Assembly (NCBI GenBank): GCA_025057315.1
Contig: JANWXW010000002.1
Coordinates: 37,499 to 101,498 of the forward strand
Length of the DNA stretch: 64,000 nt
DNA from: Myxococcota bacterium
Lineage (GTDB): Bacteria; Myxococcota_A; Polyangia; Palsa-1104; JAEUJZ01
Direction of reading: 5' to 3'
Shown: positions 53,125 through 61,700 of the stretch, in pieces
How the letters are laid out: every line of letters starts with the position of its first letter
Numbering within the stretch: the first letter of the stretch is position 1
Made by a program: the position numbers and the translations under genes
The notes under the pieces: model-generated
What the model saw: only the letters and a program-made list of their open reading frames with translations
What the model was told of the DNA's origin: nothing
Database searches by the model: none

Positions 53125-53241
53125 ATCGGGCCATGGATACCGCGTCGGAGCGAAGGGCTGCAAGCGTGCTGGGCAGAGCGGGCCCAAAGTCTGCCTCCCG
53201 CGAGGGCCTCCTTGTCCGCTTGACTCCCGGGGCCGTTCCCT

Positions 53242-53247
53242 TACGCT
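53242..53247 (+). promoter_or_regulatory. -10-like box TACGCT, 8 nt before the first FHA gene ATG
   Basis: TACGCT-AACCATTT-ATG(53256) with no ribosome-binding site. It lies in the 131-bp divergent region between carB and the FHA gene. Confidence 0.45.
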
Positions 53248-53255
53248 AACCATTT

Positions 53256-54170
53256 ATGACGCTTGGCCTGGTCTGCGATGCCTGCGACACCCTCAGCCCG
53301 CTCCATGCGACCGTGTGCCAGGTGTGCGCCACGCCGCTGGGCGTCGTCGGCCGTGGCCAGAGCACCGCGCCCAAGCCACCGGCGGCTGAAGGACCCCGCT
53401 GCTGCCCCAGCTGTGGGGGCGAGGTCTTGCCGCAGCACAGGTTCTGCGGCCACTGTGGCACGCGGCTTGCTGGGCCCCAGCCAGGCACCCAGGTGAAGAC
53501 GCTGTTTTTCGGCACCATCCAGCAACCCGGGCGCGCGCGCCTGGTGCTCATCAAGGGCGAAGGGCAGGACGGCGTCACCTATTACCTCAACGGCACCGAG
53601 CACATTGCTGGCCGCCTAGAGGGAGGGATTGTCTTCCCGGAGGACCCGCTGCTGTCGCCACGGCACGCGAACTTTTTCTACCAGGACGGCCAGCTCTTTG
53701 TCCGCGACGAAGGCTCCCAGAATGGGATCTTTTTGCGCATTCGCGGTCCGCAGATCATCCCTTCCGGCAGCCTCTTTTTGGTCGGTGAGCAGCTATTGCG
53801 CATCGAGGCCTGCGAGCCCGAGCAGGTTCCTGTGCCCGACGCAGAAGGGACCTACTTTTACGCCTCGCCGCACCGCCCATCGCGCGCGGCCCTGGTGCAG
53901 ATCCTGGTTGGTGGCGACCTGGGGATGGTGTACCGCGCGCGCAGCAACCTGATCACCATCGGCCGGGAAGGCAACGATGTGAACTTCCCCGAGGATCCCT
54001 TTATTTCCGGGCGCCACGCCCAGCTCCTGGTGCTGGACGACGGAACTTTCCAGCTTACGGACCTCGGGTCCAAAAACGGCACCTTCGTGCGCGTGCAGGC
54101 CATGGCCCGCCTGCTCCATGGTGACTACGTGTTTCTCGGCCAGCAGCTCCTACGGGTGGAGATCACATAG
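53256..54170 (+). CDS. Zinc-ribbon and double FHA-domain protein A
   Basis: 304 residues. Two zinc ribbons come first: CDAC...CQVC (about 7-24) and CPSCGG...CGHCG (about 50-71). Two FHA domains follow: GRLEGGIVFPEDPLLSPRHANFFY...DEGSQNGIFLRI (about 117-165) and GREGNDVNFPEDPFISGRHAQLLV...DLGSKNGTFVRV (about 228-275). The GR, SxxH and NG phosphothreonine-pocket residues are kept in both. FHA domains read phospho-Thr marks of Ser/Thr kinases; no kinase is in the window. A paralogue of the same layout follows at 54347. Confidence 0.9.
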   Translation: MTLGLVCDACDTLSPLHATVCQVCATPLGVVGRGQSTAPKPPAAEGPRCCPSCGGEVLPQHRFCGHCGTRLAGPQPGTQVKTLFFGTIQQPGRARLVLIKGEGQDGVTYYLNGTEHIAGRLEGGIVFPEDPLLSPRHANFFYQDGQLFVRDEGSQNGIFLRIRGPQIIPSGSLFLVGEQLLRIEACEPEQVPVPDAEGTYFYASPHRPSRAALVQILVGGDLGMVYRARSNLITIGREGNDVNFPEDPFISGRHAQLLVLDDGTFQLTDLGSKNGTFVRVQAMARLLHGDYVFLGQQLLRVEIT

Positions 54171-54346
54171 GGTCGGGTGCCCACCTTGTGGCAGAATGGG
54201 TGGCAGCAGGAGCACGCATCACGGCGGCGTAGGGTCAGGCAAGGGTGGTGGGCGCGCGGCGGCAGGTGCGTGTGGTAAGAGCAACCCCCCGTCGGTTCTG
54301 CCTGAGGCGCCATGGCGTCGAGGCAGACCCTGTAGGCAGCGAGGCC

Positions 54347-55297
54347 ATGTCCAAGGAACCCGACGAGCAGTACGGTCAGAAGCCTTCCGCATCAGTATCG
54401 GTAGACATAGATATGGAGGCCGCAGAAACGCCCCTGCCATCGCCCCGGCCGCCACCAGCCCATTTCACCGGTGAGAGCCGCGTCCTGGCGCCTGAGACGT
54501 CTGCGGGGGATCCGAGCCGTCCGGTGCGCCTGGCCGAGCCGACGCTGCGGCCAGATCCTCCTGTGCGTCCGTGTCCAAGTTGCAAGGCGCCGGTGCCGGT
54601 GGGGTTCCAGTTCTGCGGGCAGTGCGGCCTGTCGCTCGAGGCCCCGCGACGCGTTCCAAGTGGTGCCCCGCGGGGGCGGCTGCTGCTCATCCGTCCCGAT
54701 GGCAGCGAGGGGGGCTCCCACCCTCTTTATGAGGGGGTCAACCTGGTCGGCCGCGGCAGCGGGCCCCTGTTCGATGCCGACAGCTACTTGTCGCCGATGC
54801 ACGTGCAGATCGAACCCCGGCCAGGCGGCTTCTTCACCCTGCGCGATGCCGGCAGCCTGAACGGCGTGTTCGTCAAGCTCACCGAGGAGGAACCGATCAG
54901 CGACGGCGATGTCTTCCGCATCGGGCAGGAGCTGCTGCGCTTTGATGCCATCCGCATGCCGCGGCCGCTGGAGGATGGCACCGAGATCATGGGCTCGCCC
55001 AACCCCGGCTACTGGGGCCGCATCGCCATCATCATCGGCCGTGCCCAGGACGGCAGTTGCTTTCCCCTCTTTGGCGATGCAGTGGTCTTGGGGCGGGAGC
55101 GCGGCGACATCCTGTTTGCCGAGGACGGCTATGTCTCGGGCACGCACGCCCGCATCTCTTTTCGCCAGGGCCAGGTGTACCTGCAGGACCTGGCCAGTTC
55201 CAACGGGACCTTCCTCAAGGTACGCGGCGAGCGCACGGTGCGCAGCGGCACCTTCATCCTCATGGGGCAACAGCTCTTCCGTGTCGTGACGGCCTAG
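54347..55297 (+). CDS. Zinc-ribbon and double FHA-domain protein B
   Basis: 316 residues. A Ser/Pro-rich acidic N-terminus (about 1-70) is followed by one zinc ribbon (CPSCKAPVPVGFQFCGQCG, about 78-96) and two FHA domains: VGRGSGPLFDADSYLSPMHVQI...AGSLNGVFVKL (about 131-180) and LGRERGDILFAEDGYVSGTHARISF...LASSNGTFLKV (about 250-300). In the first, SPMH replaces the usual S-x-x-H spacing but keeps Ser and His. It is a tandem paralogue of the preceding gene, which has two ribbons instead of one. The N-terminal Ser/Thr-rich region could itself be a phosphorylation target. The stop abuts the stop of the convergent CBS gene. Confidence 0.9.
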   Translation: MSKEPDEQYGQKPSASVSVDIDMEAAETPLPSPRPPPAHFTGESRVLAPETSAGDPSRPVRLAEPTLRPDPPVRPCPSCKAPVPVGFQFCGQCGLSLEAPRRVPSGAPRGRLLLIRPDGSEGGSHPLYEGVNLVGRGSGPLFDADSYLSPMHVQIEPRPGGFFTLRDAGSLNGVFVKLTEEEPISDGDVFRIGQELLRFDAIRMPRPLEDGTEIMGSPNPGYWGRIAIIIGRAQDGSCFPLFGDAVVLGRERGDILFAEDGYVSGTHARISFRQGQVYLQDLASSNGTFLKVRGERTVRSGTFILMGQQLFRVVTA

Positions 55298-56179
55298 TTA
55301 CTGGGAACCGCCTCCGTCCTGTTTTCCCGCCTGTCCCCTCGCATCGGAACCATCCTGGCTGCTGCCCCCGCCGACCTGGGGCGATACCGACTCTGCCTCG
55401 CCGATGAGGGCGCGCGCAAAGTCCAGGCCGGTGAGGATGCCCGCCATGCGGCCCTCTTCCACCAGCAGCACCCGGCGGACCCGCGTGTCGACAACCGAGC
55501 CGGCCACACGGCCCAGCGGCGTGTCCGCAGCCAGACAGGCCAGCGAGTATCCCATGACATCGCCCACCGGTGTGTCGGGCGGCTCGTCCCTGGCCTGCAG
55601 GGCCTCGAGCTGACTGAACAGCCCGACGGGCTTGCCGCCCTCGACGACGATCAGCCCGGTGACGCGGTCCTCGGCGAGCCGGGCGACCGCGGCGGACAGG
55701 GGCTCCAGGGCATCGATGGTGCGCACCGGCGACGACATGTAGCGAGCCGCTGGGGTGCGCGAGCGGGACACGACCAGCGCTCGCGCCAGATCCTGCGTGC
55801 TGAGCACCCCCTGCAGCCTCTCGTTCTTGATCACGTACAGACGGTGTACGCGTCGCTCGACCATGCGCCGGGCAGCATCGAGCAGGGTCTCCTCGGGCGC
55901 CGCCCACACCAGGCCAGCGCTCATCACCGCGGACACGGGCACGTCGGGAAGGCTAAGCAGCGCCGGCCGATCGCTCTGCCGGGAGGCCATGTGGCCAACC
56001 CGCAGCAGGTCGCTGCGGGTGATGATCCCCACCGGTCGGCCCTCCCCATCGGTGACGGCGAGGCTGGAGATGCGGCGCTCGCGAAGCAGGCGGTAGGCCT
56101 CGCTGACCCGCTCGTTCGCGCCGACAGACAGCGCCGGCGCGCTCATATAGGTCTGTACCTGGCTGTCAAACACGCTCAT
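55298..56179 (-). CDS. Four-CBS-domain protein
   Basis: 293 residues from the ATG at 56179. Four CBS motifs in two Bateman pairs: MSAPALSVGANERVSEAYRLLRERRISSLAVTD.GRPVGIITRSDLL; VMSAGLVWAAPEETLLDAARRMVERRVHRLYVIK; MSSPVRTIDALEPLSAAVARLAEDRVTGLIVVEGGKPVGLFSQ; and VGDVMGYSLACLAADTPLGRVAGSVVDTRVRRVLLVEEGRMAGILTGLDFA. The end is Gly/Ser/Gln-rich. Bateman modules bind adenine nucleotides and regulate partners; there is no effector domain in this chain. TACCCT is 8 nt before the ATG. Confidence 0.9.
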   Translation of the reverse strand: MSVFDSQVQTYMSAPALSVGANERVSEAYRLLRERRISSLAVTDGEGRPVGIITRSDLLRVGHMASRQSDRPALLSLPDVPVSAVMSAGLVWAAPEETLLDAARRMVERRVHRLYVIKNERLQGVLSTQDLARALVVSRSRTPAARYMSSPVRTIDALEPLSAAVARLAEDRVTGLIVVEGGKPVGLFSQLEALQARDEPPDTPVGDVMGYSLACLAADTPLGRVAGSVVDTRVRRVLLVEEGRMAGILTGLDFARALIGEAESVSPQVGGGSSQDGSDARGQAGKQDGGGSQ

Positions 56180-56187
56180 GCCCTGGT

Positions 56188-56193
56188 AGGGTA
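56188..56193 (-). promoter_or_regulatory. -10-like box TACCCT, 8 nt before the CBS protein ATG
   Basis: On the minus strand TACCCT-ACCAGGGC-ATG(56179). No AGGAG site is present; CAGGG would be 1 nt from the ATG, too close. Confidence 0.42.
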
Positions 56194-56244
56194 TGCTTGG
56201 GGTTTGCGGGCTGTCCACACTCCCTCGGCAGGGCGCGCTCCGGG

Positions 56245-57699
56245 TCACAGACAGCGGCCGAGGCGAACGACGATGTCGCTGCTGTCCTGACGGGTGGCGA
56301 CGATGTCCATCAAGCCGTCGCCGTTCAGGTCGCCCACGGCGAGCGAGCCGGGCTGGGTGTTCAGCATGATGTTGGCAGCAGGGGTAAACTGGCCGTTGCC
56401 CTGCCCCAGCAGGACGGTGGCATGCCCGGCGTTGAAGTTGCTGGCAGCGATGTCCAGCTTGCCGTCGCCATCTAGGTCTGCCACCACCAGCCCGCGCGGT
56501 GCGGTGCCAGCTGCATGGTGCACAGGCGCCATGAAGGTACCATCGCCTTTGCCGAGCAGGACGGAGATGTCGTTGCTACCCTCGTTGGACACGACGACAT
56601 CCAGCCGGCCATCGCCGTTCAGGTCGCTCAGGACCACCCCCCAGGGCTTTTGCCCCACCGACGGGCTGGCGGCGGACTGGAAGGTGCCGTTGCCGTTGCC
56701 CAGGCGCACCGTGATCTCGCCGGCGCTGTTGTTTGCAGTCACCATATCCAGCTTGCCGTCGCCGTTCAGGTCGCCCAGGGCAATGCCGGTGGGCCGCTGT
56801 CCGACGCCAACGGCGCTTAGGGCCATGCCGAAGGTGCCATCGCCGTTGCCCAGGCTGACCGAGACGTTGCTGCTGCCGTTGTTGGCCACGGCCATGTCCA
56901 GCTTGCCGTCGCCGTTCAGGTCGCCCAGGGCAATGGCAAATGGGCCGGCACCGACGGTAACGTTGCTCCCCATCGCGAACGTTCCGTCGCCATTGCCCGG
57001 GCGCACGGTCACGTTGTTGGTGTGGTTGTTGACGATGAACAGGTCTGGCTTCCGGTCTCCGTTGGCATCCCCCACAGCCACGGCCATGGGGCTGCCACCC
57101 GCAGTGACCTGCATGGGGTTGGCGAAGGTGCCATTGCCGTTGCCCAGCCGCACCACAGCGGCCATGCCGACGCTGTTGGCGCTGATGAGGTCCAGCTTGC
57201 CATCTCCGTTCAGGTCAGCCAGCTGCACCATGCGCGGCGTCGACGCCGTAGAGACCAGCACCGCGTCCCCGAAGCCGAGCATGGCGCTCAGATAGCGAAA
57301 CAGGTCGCCCCGCGAGGCGCTCAGGCCGTTGGGGTTACGGACTTCGATGTCAGCCGGGCCGCAGCTCATCGCCTTGGCCGGCACGGTCAGCGCGATGCGG
57401 GTGTGCGACTCGACGGTTGCGTCCTGGGCGACAATCCCGCCGACCCGAACGGTCGCCCCCCTCTGGAAGTTCTCGCCCGTGATGGTAAGGCGCGTGCCAC
57501 CGGTGTTGCGGGCCCGGGATGGCTCCACCTCCAGGATGACCGGCATGGCCTGGGTCGCCAGGTCCGCCTGGGATGAGGCCATATCAGGCGGCGGGGCAGC
57601 GTCCGTATCATCCTCGCCGCTTGGTTCGTTTCGACAGCCGGCCAGCCCCACCACTGCCAGCAAACCGCAGGTTGCCACCACATCTGCAAGCTTTGCCAT
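56245..57699 (-). CDS. TIG + FG-GAP/VCBS repeat lipoprotein
   Basis: 484 residues. Signal peptide and lipobox LAGC (GLLAVVGLAGCRNEPSGEDD). An IPT/TIG-type Ig domain spans about 55-130 (VILEVEPSRARNTGGTRLTITGENFQRGATV). Seven FG-GAP repeats follow, each with the calcium-loop pattern DLNGDGKLD and phrases like VRLGNGNGTF and VAVGDANGDRKPD. It presumably folds as a seven-bladed integrin-like propeller on the cell surface. The coding DNA is a near-tandem array with a 147-bp period. It is transcribed away from the Ig-like protein at 57939. Confidence 0.9.
   Translation of the reverse strand: MAKLADVVATCGLLAVVGLAGCRNEPSGEDDTDAAPPPDMASSQADLATQAMPVILEVEPSRARNTGGTRLTITGENFQRGATVRVGGIVAQDATVESHTRIALTVPAKAMSCGPADIEVRNPNGLSASRGDLFRYLSAMLGFGDAVLVSTASTPRMVQLADLNGDGKLDLISANSVGMAAVVRLGNGNGTFANPMQVTAGGSPMAVAVGDANGDRKPDLFIVNNHTNNVTVRPGNGDGTFAMGSNVTVGAGPFAIALGDLNGDGKLDMAVANNGSSNVSVSLGNGDGTFGMALSAVGVGQRPTGIALGDLNGDGKLDMVTANNSAGEITVRLGNGNGTFQSAASPSVGQKPWGVVLSDLNGDGRLDVVVSNEGSNDISVLLGKGDGTFMAPVHHAAGTAPRGLVVADLDGDGKLDIAASNFNAGHATVLLGQGNGQFTPAANIMLNTQPGSLAVGDLNGDGLMDIVATRQDSSDIVVRLGRCL
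56290..57220 (-). repeat. Tandem 147-bp coding repeats (seven units) in the FG-GAP gene
   Basis: The block reading CCGTCGCCGTTCAGGTC on the plus strand, or a close variant, recurs at about 56315, 56462, 56609, 56756, 56906, 57053 and 57200, almost always 147 bp (49 codons) apart, once 150. The units encode the FG-GAP calcium loops. Two copies (near 56750 and 56900) are almost identical over about 35 bp, so recombination between them could alter repeat number. Confidence 0.85.
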
Positions 57700-57938
57700 G
57701 GTCCCCTCTGTTCAGCGAGCACGGCGCAGAGCGCCTGTCAGGTGTCTCCCCCACCATCTTATCATGTATAATTCGTTTTCTCTAATACTTTTTAAACACC
57801 TTCCGCCAGGGCACTGCCGCCGCAGGGCCGCCTACACGCCCATGGCGGAGAGGAGGGAGCTCGGGACGGGGGCCACCGGCCTCCGCCTGGGGGCGGCCAG
57901 CCGACGTTGCCTCCTGGGCCCCGCTATACTGGGGCATC
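57700..57938. promoter_or_regulatory. Divergent promoter region with an AT-rich island
   Basis: This 239-bp gap contains an unusually AT-rich island at 57756-57797, with TATAAT at 57767-57772 (plus strand) and TAAGAT at 57756-57761 (minus strand). At its right end TATACT (57925-57930) lies 8 nt before the ATG of the Ig-like protein. The minus-strand FG-GAP gene has AGAGGGG just before its ATG and so a conventional leader. Confidence 0.45.
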
Positions 57939-59696
57939 ATGTGCTGCGCAGCCCGCCTTGGCGCGCTTGCCCTGCTGCTGGTGCCATGCGTGGCGGCGGC
58001 GCAGGCGGTGGTGCGGGTGCGGGCCCGCAGCCACCTCGAGCTGAGCCAGCAGGGCCGACAGGTCGCTGAGGGTGGACAGCGGGTGGGTGTGCGTGTGCAA
58101 CTCCGCCTCCTGGACGGCGCCAGCGGCGCGCCGCTGGCCGCGCAGCCCGTGCTCTTGCAGCTGGACCGGGTCCCCGCTCGGCTGCTCCGCACCGACGAGG
58201 GAGGCACCGCAACGGCGGACCTGCTCGGGCTCTCTCTGGGCGAGCACCGGGTGCGGGCCCGCTATGCGGGCGATGCCCTGCGCGACCCAGCCGTGGCCTC
58301 GCTGCGGCTCGACCTGTCGCGGCGCGATGTGGCCCTCGGCCTCAGCGTGCCCGAGCGGGCATCGCTGGGGGAGGAGCTGGCGATTGGAGTGGAGCTCCGA
58401 GACGGGGACACGCCCCTGCCCGGGCCGGTGGTGCTGCGCGTGGCGGGGCAGCCGGTACCGCTCGAGCTGCGCATGGGCCATGGCACGGCCCTGGTCCGTC
58501 TGGATCCGAGACGGCTGCCAGGGCTGCGCGGCGGGGCTCGGCTCCTGGTGGAGGCGACCTTTGCCGGCGATGCCCTGCACGACCCAGCCGCGGCGCGACG
58601 CGAGCTGATGCTGACCACCCGCATTCGCGTCTTGCTGGAGCCCCCTGCCCCCGCCGAGATCCCACCGTGGGCAACCCTGCTTCTGCGGGGCTCAGCTCAC
58701 GATGAGGACGGACCGGTCAGCGGCGAGCCCGTCGAGGTCCGCGCCGCTCTCCGTGCGCCCCACCCTGGCGGCGAGGTCGTGCTCGGTCGGTCGGTGCTGG
58801 ATGCAGGGGGAAGGTTCGTGGTCGCCGTACCGCAGCTGAGCCTGCCGCCGGGGCCGGCCCAGCTCGTCGCCGTCGTCCAGCCGCTCGGCGGACACCGTCT
58901 GGGCGGCCGCTCGGTGGCGGTGCCAATCCAGGTCGTGCCGCCCCTGCCCCTGCGCTTCTTTGTGGCGCCCCTGGCCCTCACCGCCCTGCTCCTCCTTGGG
59001 CGCTTGGGTCTCCGCCACATCCAGGTGCTGCGCAACGCTCTCGGACGCCTCCGCCGCCCTGCCCTGGCGCCCGGGGCCGAACCCCTGCCGGGGGTGACCT
59101 TGCCCCCTCGGCGCCGCATCCAGTCGGTTCTGCGCCGGCCGGACCATGTCGTTGCTGGAGCGGTCTATGATGCCGCCTCCGGCGGGCCGGTGGCGGCCGA
59201 GGTGGCGGTGGAGAGCGCGCCGCCTGTGCGTTGCGATGCCCAGGGGCGCTTTGCCCTGGCCATGCTCCCGCCTGGCCGATATCCCATCGAGGTCCGTGCT
59301 GCCGGGTACCTGCCTGAGCGCTTTACCGTCGACATCCCCCATTTCGGTGAGCTGCGCGCCGTGCAGGTGGCGCTGCTGCCCATCCGAACGCGCATCATGG
59401 CCGCCTGGCGACAGGTGGCAGCGCCGCTGCTCCCGCCCGCAGCGGAGCTAGCGACCTGGACGCCGCGCGAGCTGCTGCGCCACGCGCAGGACCGCGACCC
59501 CTTCCTGCCGCTGCTCCCTGTGCTTGGCCGGCTCACGGAGCTGGTAGAGGAGGCCTACTACTCGGGCCGGCTCCCAAATGGCGACATGCTGCACGCGGTG
59601 GAGAGGTTGTGCGCGCAGGTGCGGGACATGGCCCCGATCGCGCCGCAGCCTAGCCCGCCGTCGGATCGGCCCGCCGCCCCGCGGTCTTCTCTTTAA
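57939..59696 (+). CDS. Exported Ig-like/carboxypeptidase-regulatory protein with one membrane helix
   Basis: 585 residues. A signal peptide (1-21, ALALLLVPCVAAAQ) precedes three Ig-like repeat domains (about 25-330) with recurring phrases VLLQLDRVPARLLRTDEGGTATADL, RARYAGDALRDPAVASLRLDL and VEATFAGDALHDPAAARRELML. A membrane helix (about 336-358, FFVAPLALTALLLLGRLGL) leads to a carboxypeptidase-regulatory-like domain (about 399-467: VAGAVYDAASGGPVAAEV...GRFALAMLPPGRYPIEV) and a helical tail. It has the same build as the ccm-cluster protein at 9752 (exported beta domains, then a single helix). The role is unknown. The start follows TATACT-N8-ATG. Confidence 0.83.
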   Translation: MCCAARLGALALLLVPCVAAAQAVVRVRARSHLELSQQGRQVAEGGQRVGVRVQLRLLDGASGAPLAAQPVLLQLDRVPARLLRTDEGGTATADLLGLSLGEHRVRARYAGDALRDPAVASLRLDLSRRDVALGLSVPERASLGEELAIGVELRDGDTPLPGPVVLRVAGQPVPLELRMGHGTALVRLDPRRLPGLRGGARLLVEATFAGDALHDPAAARRELMLTTRIRVLLEPPAPAEIPPWATLLLRGSAHDEDGPVSGEPVEVRAALRAPHPGGEVVLGRSVLDAGGRFVVAVPQLSLPPGPAQLVAVVQPLGGHRLGGRSVAVPIQVVPPLPLRFFVAPLALTALLLLGRLGLRHIQVLRNALGRLRRPALAPGAEPLPGVTLPPRRRIQSVLRRPDHVVAGAVYDAASGGPVAAEVAVESAPPVRCDAQGRFALAMLPPGRYPIEVRAAGYLPERFTVDIPHFGELRAVQVALLPIRTRIMAAWRQVAAPLLPPAAELATWTPRELLRHAQDRDPFLPLLPVLGRLTELVEEAYYSGRLPNGDMLHAVERLCAQVRDMAPIAPQPSPPSDRPAAPRSSL

Positions 59697-59703
59697 AGTG
59701 GAA

Positions 59704-59735
59704 TAAAATATTTTGAGCCCTCAAGGGCGTTGGAG
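59704..59735 (+). promoter_or_regulatory. -10-like TAAAAT, small hairpin and Shine-Dalgarno before the VWA lipoprotein
   Basis: TAAAAT (59704-59709) in the AT-rich run AAAGTGGAATAAAATATTTT is followed by a short hairpin GCCC-TCAA-GGGC (about 59717-59728) and TTGGAGGT (59730-59737), 4-6 nt before the ATG at 59742. This is a conventional leadered start. Confidence 0.45.
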
Positions 59736-59741
59736 GTGCAT

Positions 59742-60881
59742 ATGCGTTCCCCCAGTGGGCCTCTCCCCGGCTGTGCTGTCGTGGCCGTCGTCGTGCTGTC
59801 CCTGGCCTGCAACTCCCCTCTGGAGACCGGGCTAGGCGAAGACAACCCCGGTGGGCCGGGCACGGGCTGCGACGCTTGCATGGCGCCACAGACGTGCAGC
59901 AAGGCCGCCCCGGTGTGCATCGAGCCCGGTACCTGCGCCGGCGACGCCGACTGCGAGCCGGGCACCATCTGTGGCATGGCCCAAGATGGGCGACGGATCT
60001 GCGTCGTGGGCGGACGCTGTGGCGGCCAGGAGGCCATGGCCGAAGCCGTGCCGCCCAACCTGCTTGTCGTGCTGGACCGCTCCTGCTCGATGCGCGACCG
60101 GGTGGGCAACCGCTCCAAGTGGGAAATCGCGGTTGCTGCCATCCAGACCCTGACCACCCAGTTCCGCAACCGGATCCGCTTCGGCCTGACCCTGTTTCCC
60201 GACCGCATGGGCAACAGCTGTACCCAGGAGAGCTTCCCCGTGCCCGTCGGTCCGGGCAAGGAGATGCAGATCCAGTCCCTGCTCGCCGCCGCCCTGAACA
60301 CCAACGACCCCAACTATCCCAACGGCCCCTGCGTGACCAACATCGATACGGCCATGGACCAGGCCTCCCGTGAGCCGGCCTTCATGGATGCCTCCCGGCA
60401 GAGCTTCACCCTGCTGGTCACCGATGGAATGCAGGCCGGCTGCAACGCGGCAGGGGGCGACGCCGGCACGACGTCGATCATCAACAACCTGCGGAACCGA
60501 CGCGTGCGCACCTTTGTCGTCGGCTTTGGTGGCGGGGTAGACGCGGCCCAGCTGAACGCCTTCGCCATGGCCGGTGGCACCAACATGTTTTACCGGGCCG
60601 AAGATCAGATGACCCTGGAGCGGGCGCTGTCCAGCATCGCGTCGCAGACCCTGGGCTGTGACTACCAGCTCATGCAGTCGCCGCCCAATCCGCAGCAGAT
60701 TTATGTCTTTTTCGACAACACCGTGCGGGTCCCGCGCGACCCCGCTCGCCGCAACGGCTGGGACTATGACGAGGGGCGCAACCGGGTCATCTTCTACGGT
60801 GCAGCCTGCGACGAGCTGACCTCGGGCCGCGTCAAGGACCTCGATATCGTCTTTGGGTGCGACGCGCCCACCCCTGGCTGA
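59742..60881 (+). CDS. Cys-rich VWA lipoprotein
   Basis: 379 residues. Signal peptide with lipobox SLAC (Cys23; CAVVAVVVLSLACNSP). An N-terminal Cys-rich module (about 45-100: CDACMAPQTCSKAAPVCIEPGTC) is of the type found in myxobacterial surface lipoproteins. A VWA domain follows with complete MIDAS D112-R-S114-C-S116 in LLVVLDRSCSMRDRVGN, then LLVTDGMQAGC and TFVVGFGGGVDAAQLNAFAMAGGT. A C-terminal domain begins at CDYQLMQSPPNPQQIYVFFDN. An outer-membrane adhesion or sensing role is plausible. A closely spaced lipoprotein gene follows. Confidence 0.88.
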   Translation: MRSPSGPLPGCAVVAVVVLSLACNSPLETGLGEDNPGGPGTGCDACMAPQTCSKAAPVCIEPGTCAGDADCEPGTICGMAQDGRRICVVGGRCGGQEAMAEAVPPNLLVVLDRSCSMRDRVGNRSKWEIAVAAIQTLTTQFRNRIRFGLTLFPDRMGNSCTQESFPVPVGPGKEMQIQSLLAAALNTNDPNYPNGPCVTNIDTAMDQASREPAFMDASRQSFTLLVTDGMQAGCNAAGGDAGTTSIINNLRNRRVRTFVVGFGGGVDAAQLNAFAMAGGTNMFYRAEDQMTLERALSSIASQTLGCDYQLMQSPPNPQQIYVFFDNTVRVPRDPARRNGWDYDEGRNRVIFYGAACDELTSGRVKDLDIVFGCDAPTPG

Positions 60882-60885
60882 TCCG

Positions 60886-61587
60886 GTGACGCGCTGCCTG
60901 CTGTGGCTGCTCTTGCTCTGCGGCTGCCAGGAGCTCCTGGGGCGTCCCGCTGACCTGGGGCCGGCGCCCGATCTGCCGACGGATGCCTGGGGGCTGGCCT
61001 TGGTCCGCGGGCAGACCTGCGTACTCGCCGAGCTGCGCGACCATCGCCTGTGCTCGCCCAACCACCCTCACGGCCCGGTCACCGTGGGCCTGGCTGGCGG
61101 TTCCCCCTCCACCACGACGGTGCAGGGCCACTTCACGCTGGAGCTGCCCCCGGGGCCTCCCCTGGTCCTGCTGCGCGCCACCGACCCCAGGCGGCAGCTC
61201 AAAGACGCCCTGGTCCAGCTCGTGCGCAACGGGCCACCCACGGCGCTCCCGATGGTGCCGGTCGAGCGGCTGGAGCTGCTGCGCGCCCTCGGCCTGCCGC
61301 TGGACCCTTCCCGCGGTGCGCTGCTGGCCTATGTCGTGGATGCAGAGGGCAGGCCCATGCGCGGCGCCCGCGTGCAGGTGGTGACGCAGGATGGCCGTTT
61401 CCAGGGTCCTTTCTTTGAGGACGGGCTGGAGGTGCTGCAGCGCGGTCAGCAGACCGGCCCTGGAGGGCTGGTGGCGCTGTTCGAGCTGCTTCCGGGAAGC
61501 GTCACCCTGCACCTGTCCGGGGCGCGACAGGCCAGCTACACCCTGGCCGTGGCGGCGGACGCCGTGACCTTCAGCCTGCTTCGCTGA
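60886..61587 (+). CDS. Lipoprotein with carboxypeptidase-regulatory-like domain
   Basis: 233 residues from GTG at 60886, 4 bp after the previous stop; an overlapping TTG start at 60853 is also open. The signal peptide RCLLWLLLLCGCQELLG ends in LCGC. The mature protein is beta-rich, with LLAYVVDAEGRPMRGARVQVVTQDG and LVALFELLPGSVTLHLSG in the pattern of carboxypeptidase-regulatory-like modules. It probably forms an operon with the VWA lipoprotein and works with it at the surface. The start codon is uncertain. Confidence 0.72.
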   Translation: MTRCLLWLLLLCGCQELLGRPADLGPAPDLPTDAWGLALVRGQTCVLAELRDHRLCSPNHPHGPVTVGLAGGSPSTTTVQGHFTLELPPGPPLVLLRATDPRRQLKDALVQLVRNGPPTALPMVPVERLELLRALGLPLDPSRGALLAYVVDAEGRPMRGARVQVVTQDGRFQGPFFEDGLEVLQRGQQTGPGGLVALFELLPGSVTLHLSGARQASYTLAVAADAVTFSLLR

Positions 61588-61700
61588 GGCGGCGCTGCGG
61601 GCCCCCCAATTCAGGAGACAACCCGCTGGACCGGCGAGCCGGGCGGTGGGCGCTGCGCAGGGCCTCTGATGTCCCGCGCGCTGTGGCGAGGGTCCTGGCC

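Noticed and set aside
56290..57220. CRISPR-like or non-coding repeat array
   Set aside because: The 147-bp period is a multiple of three and encodes FG-GAP calcium loops in a continuous reading frame.
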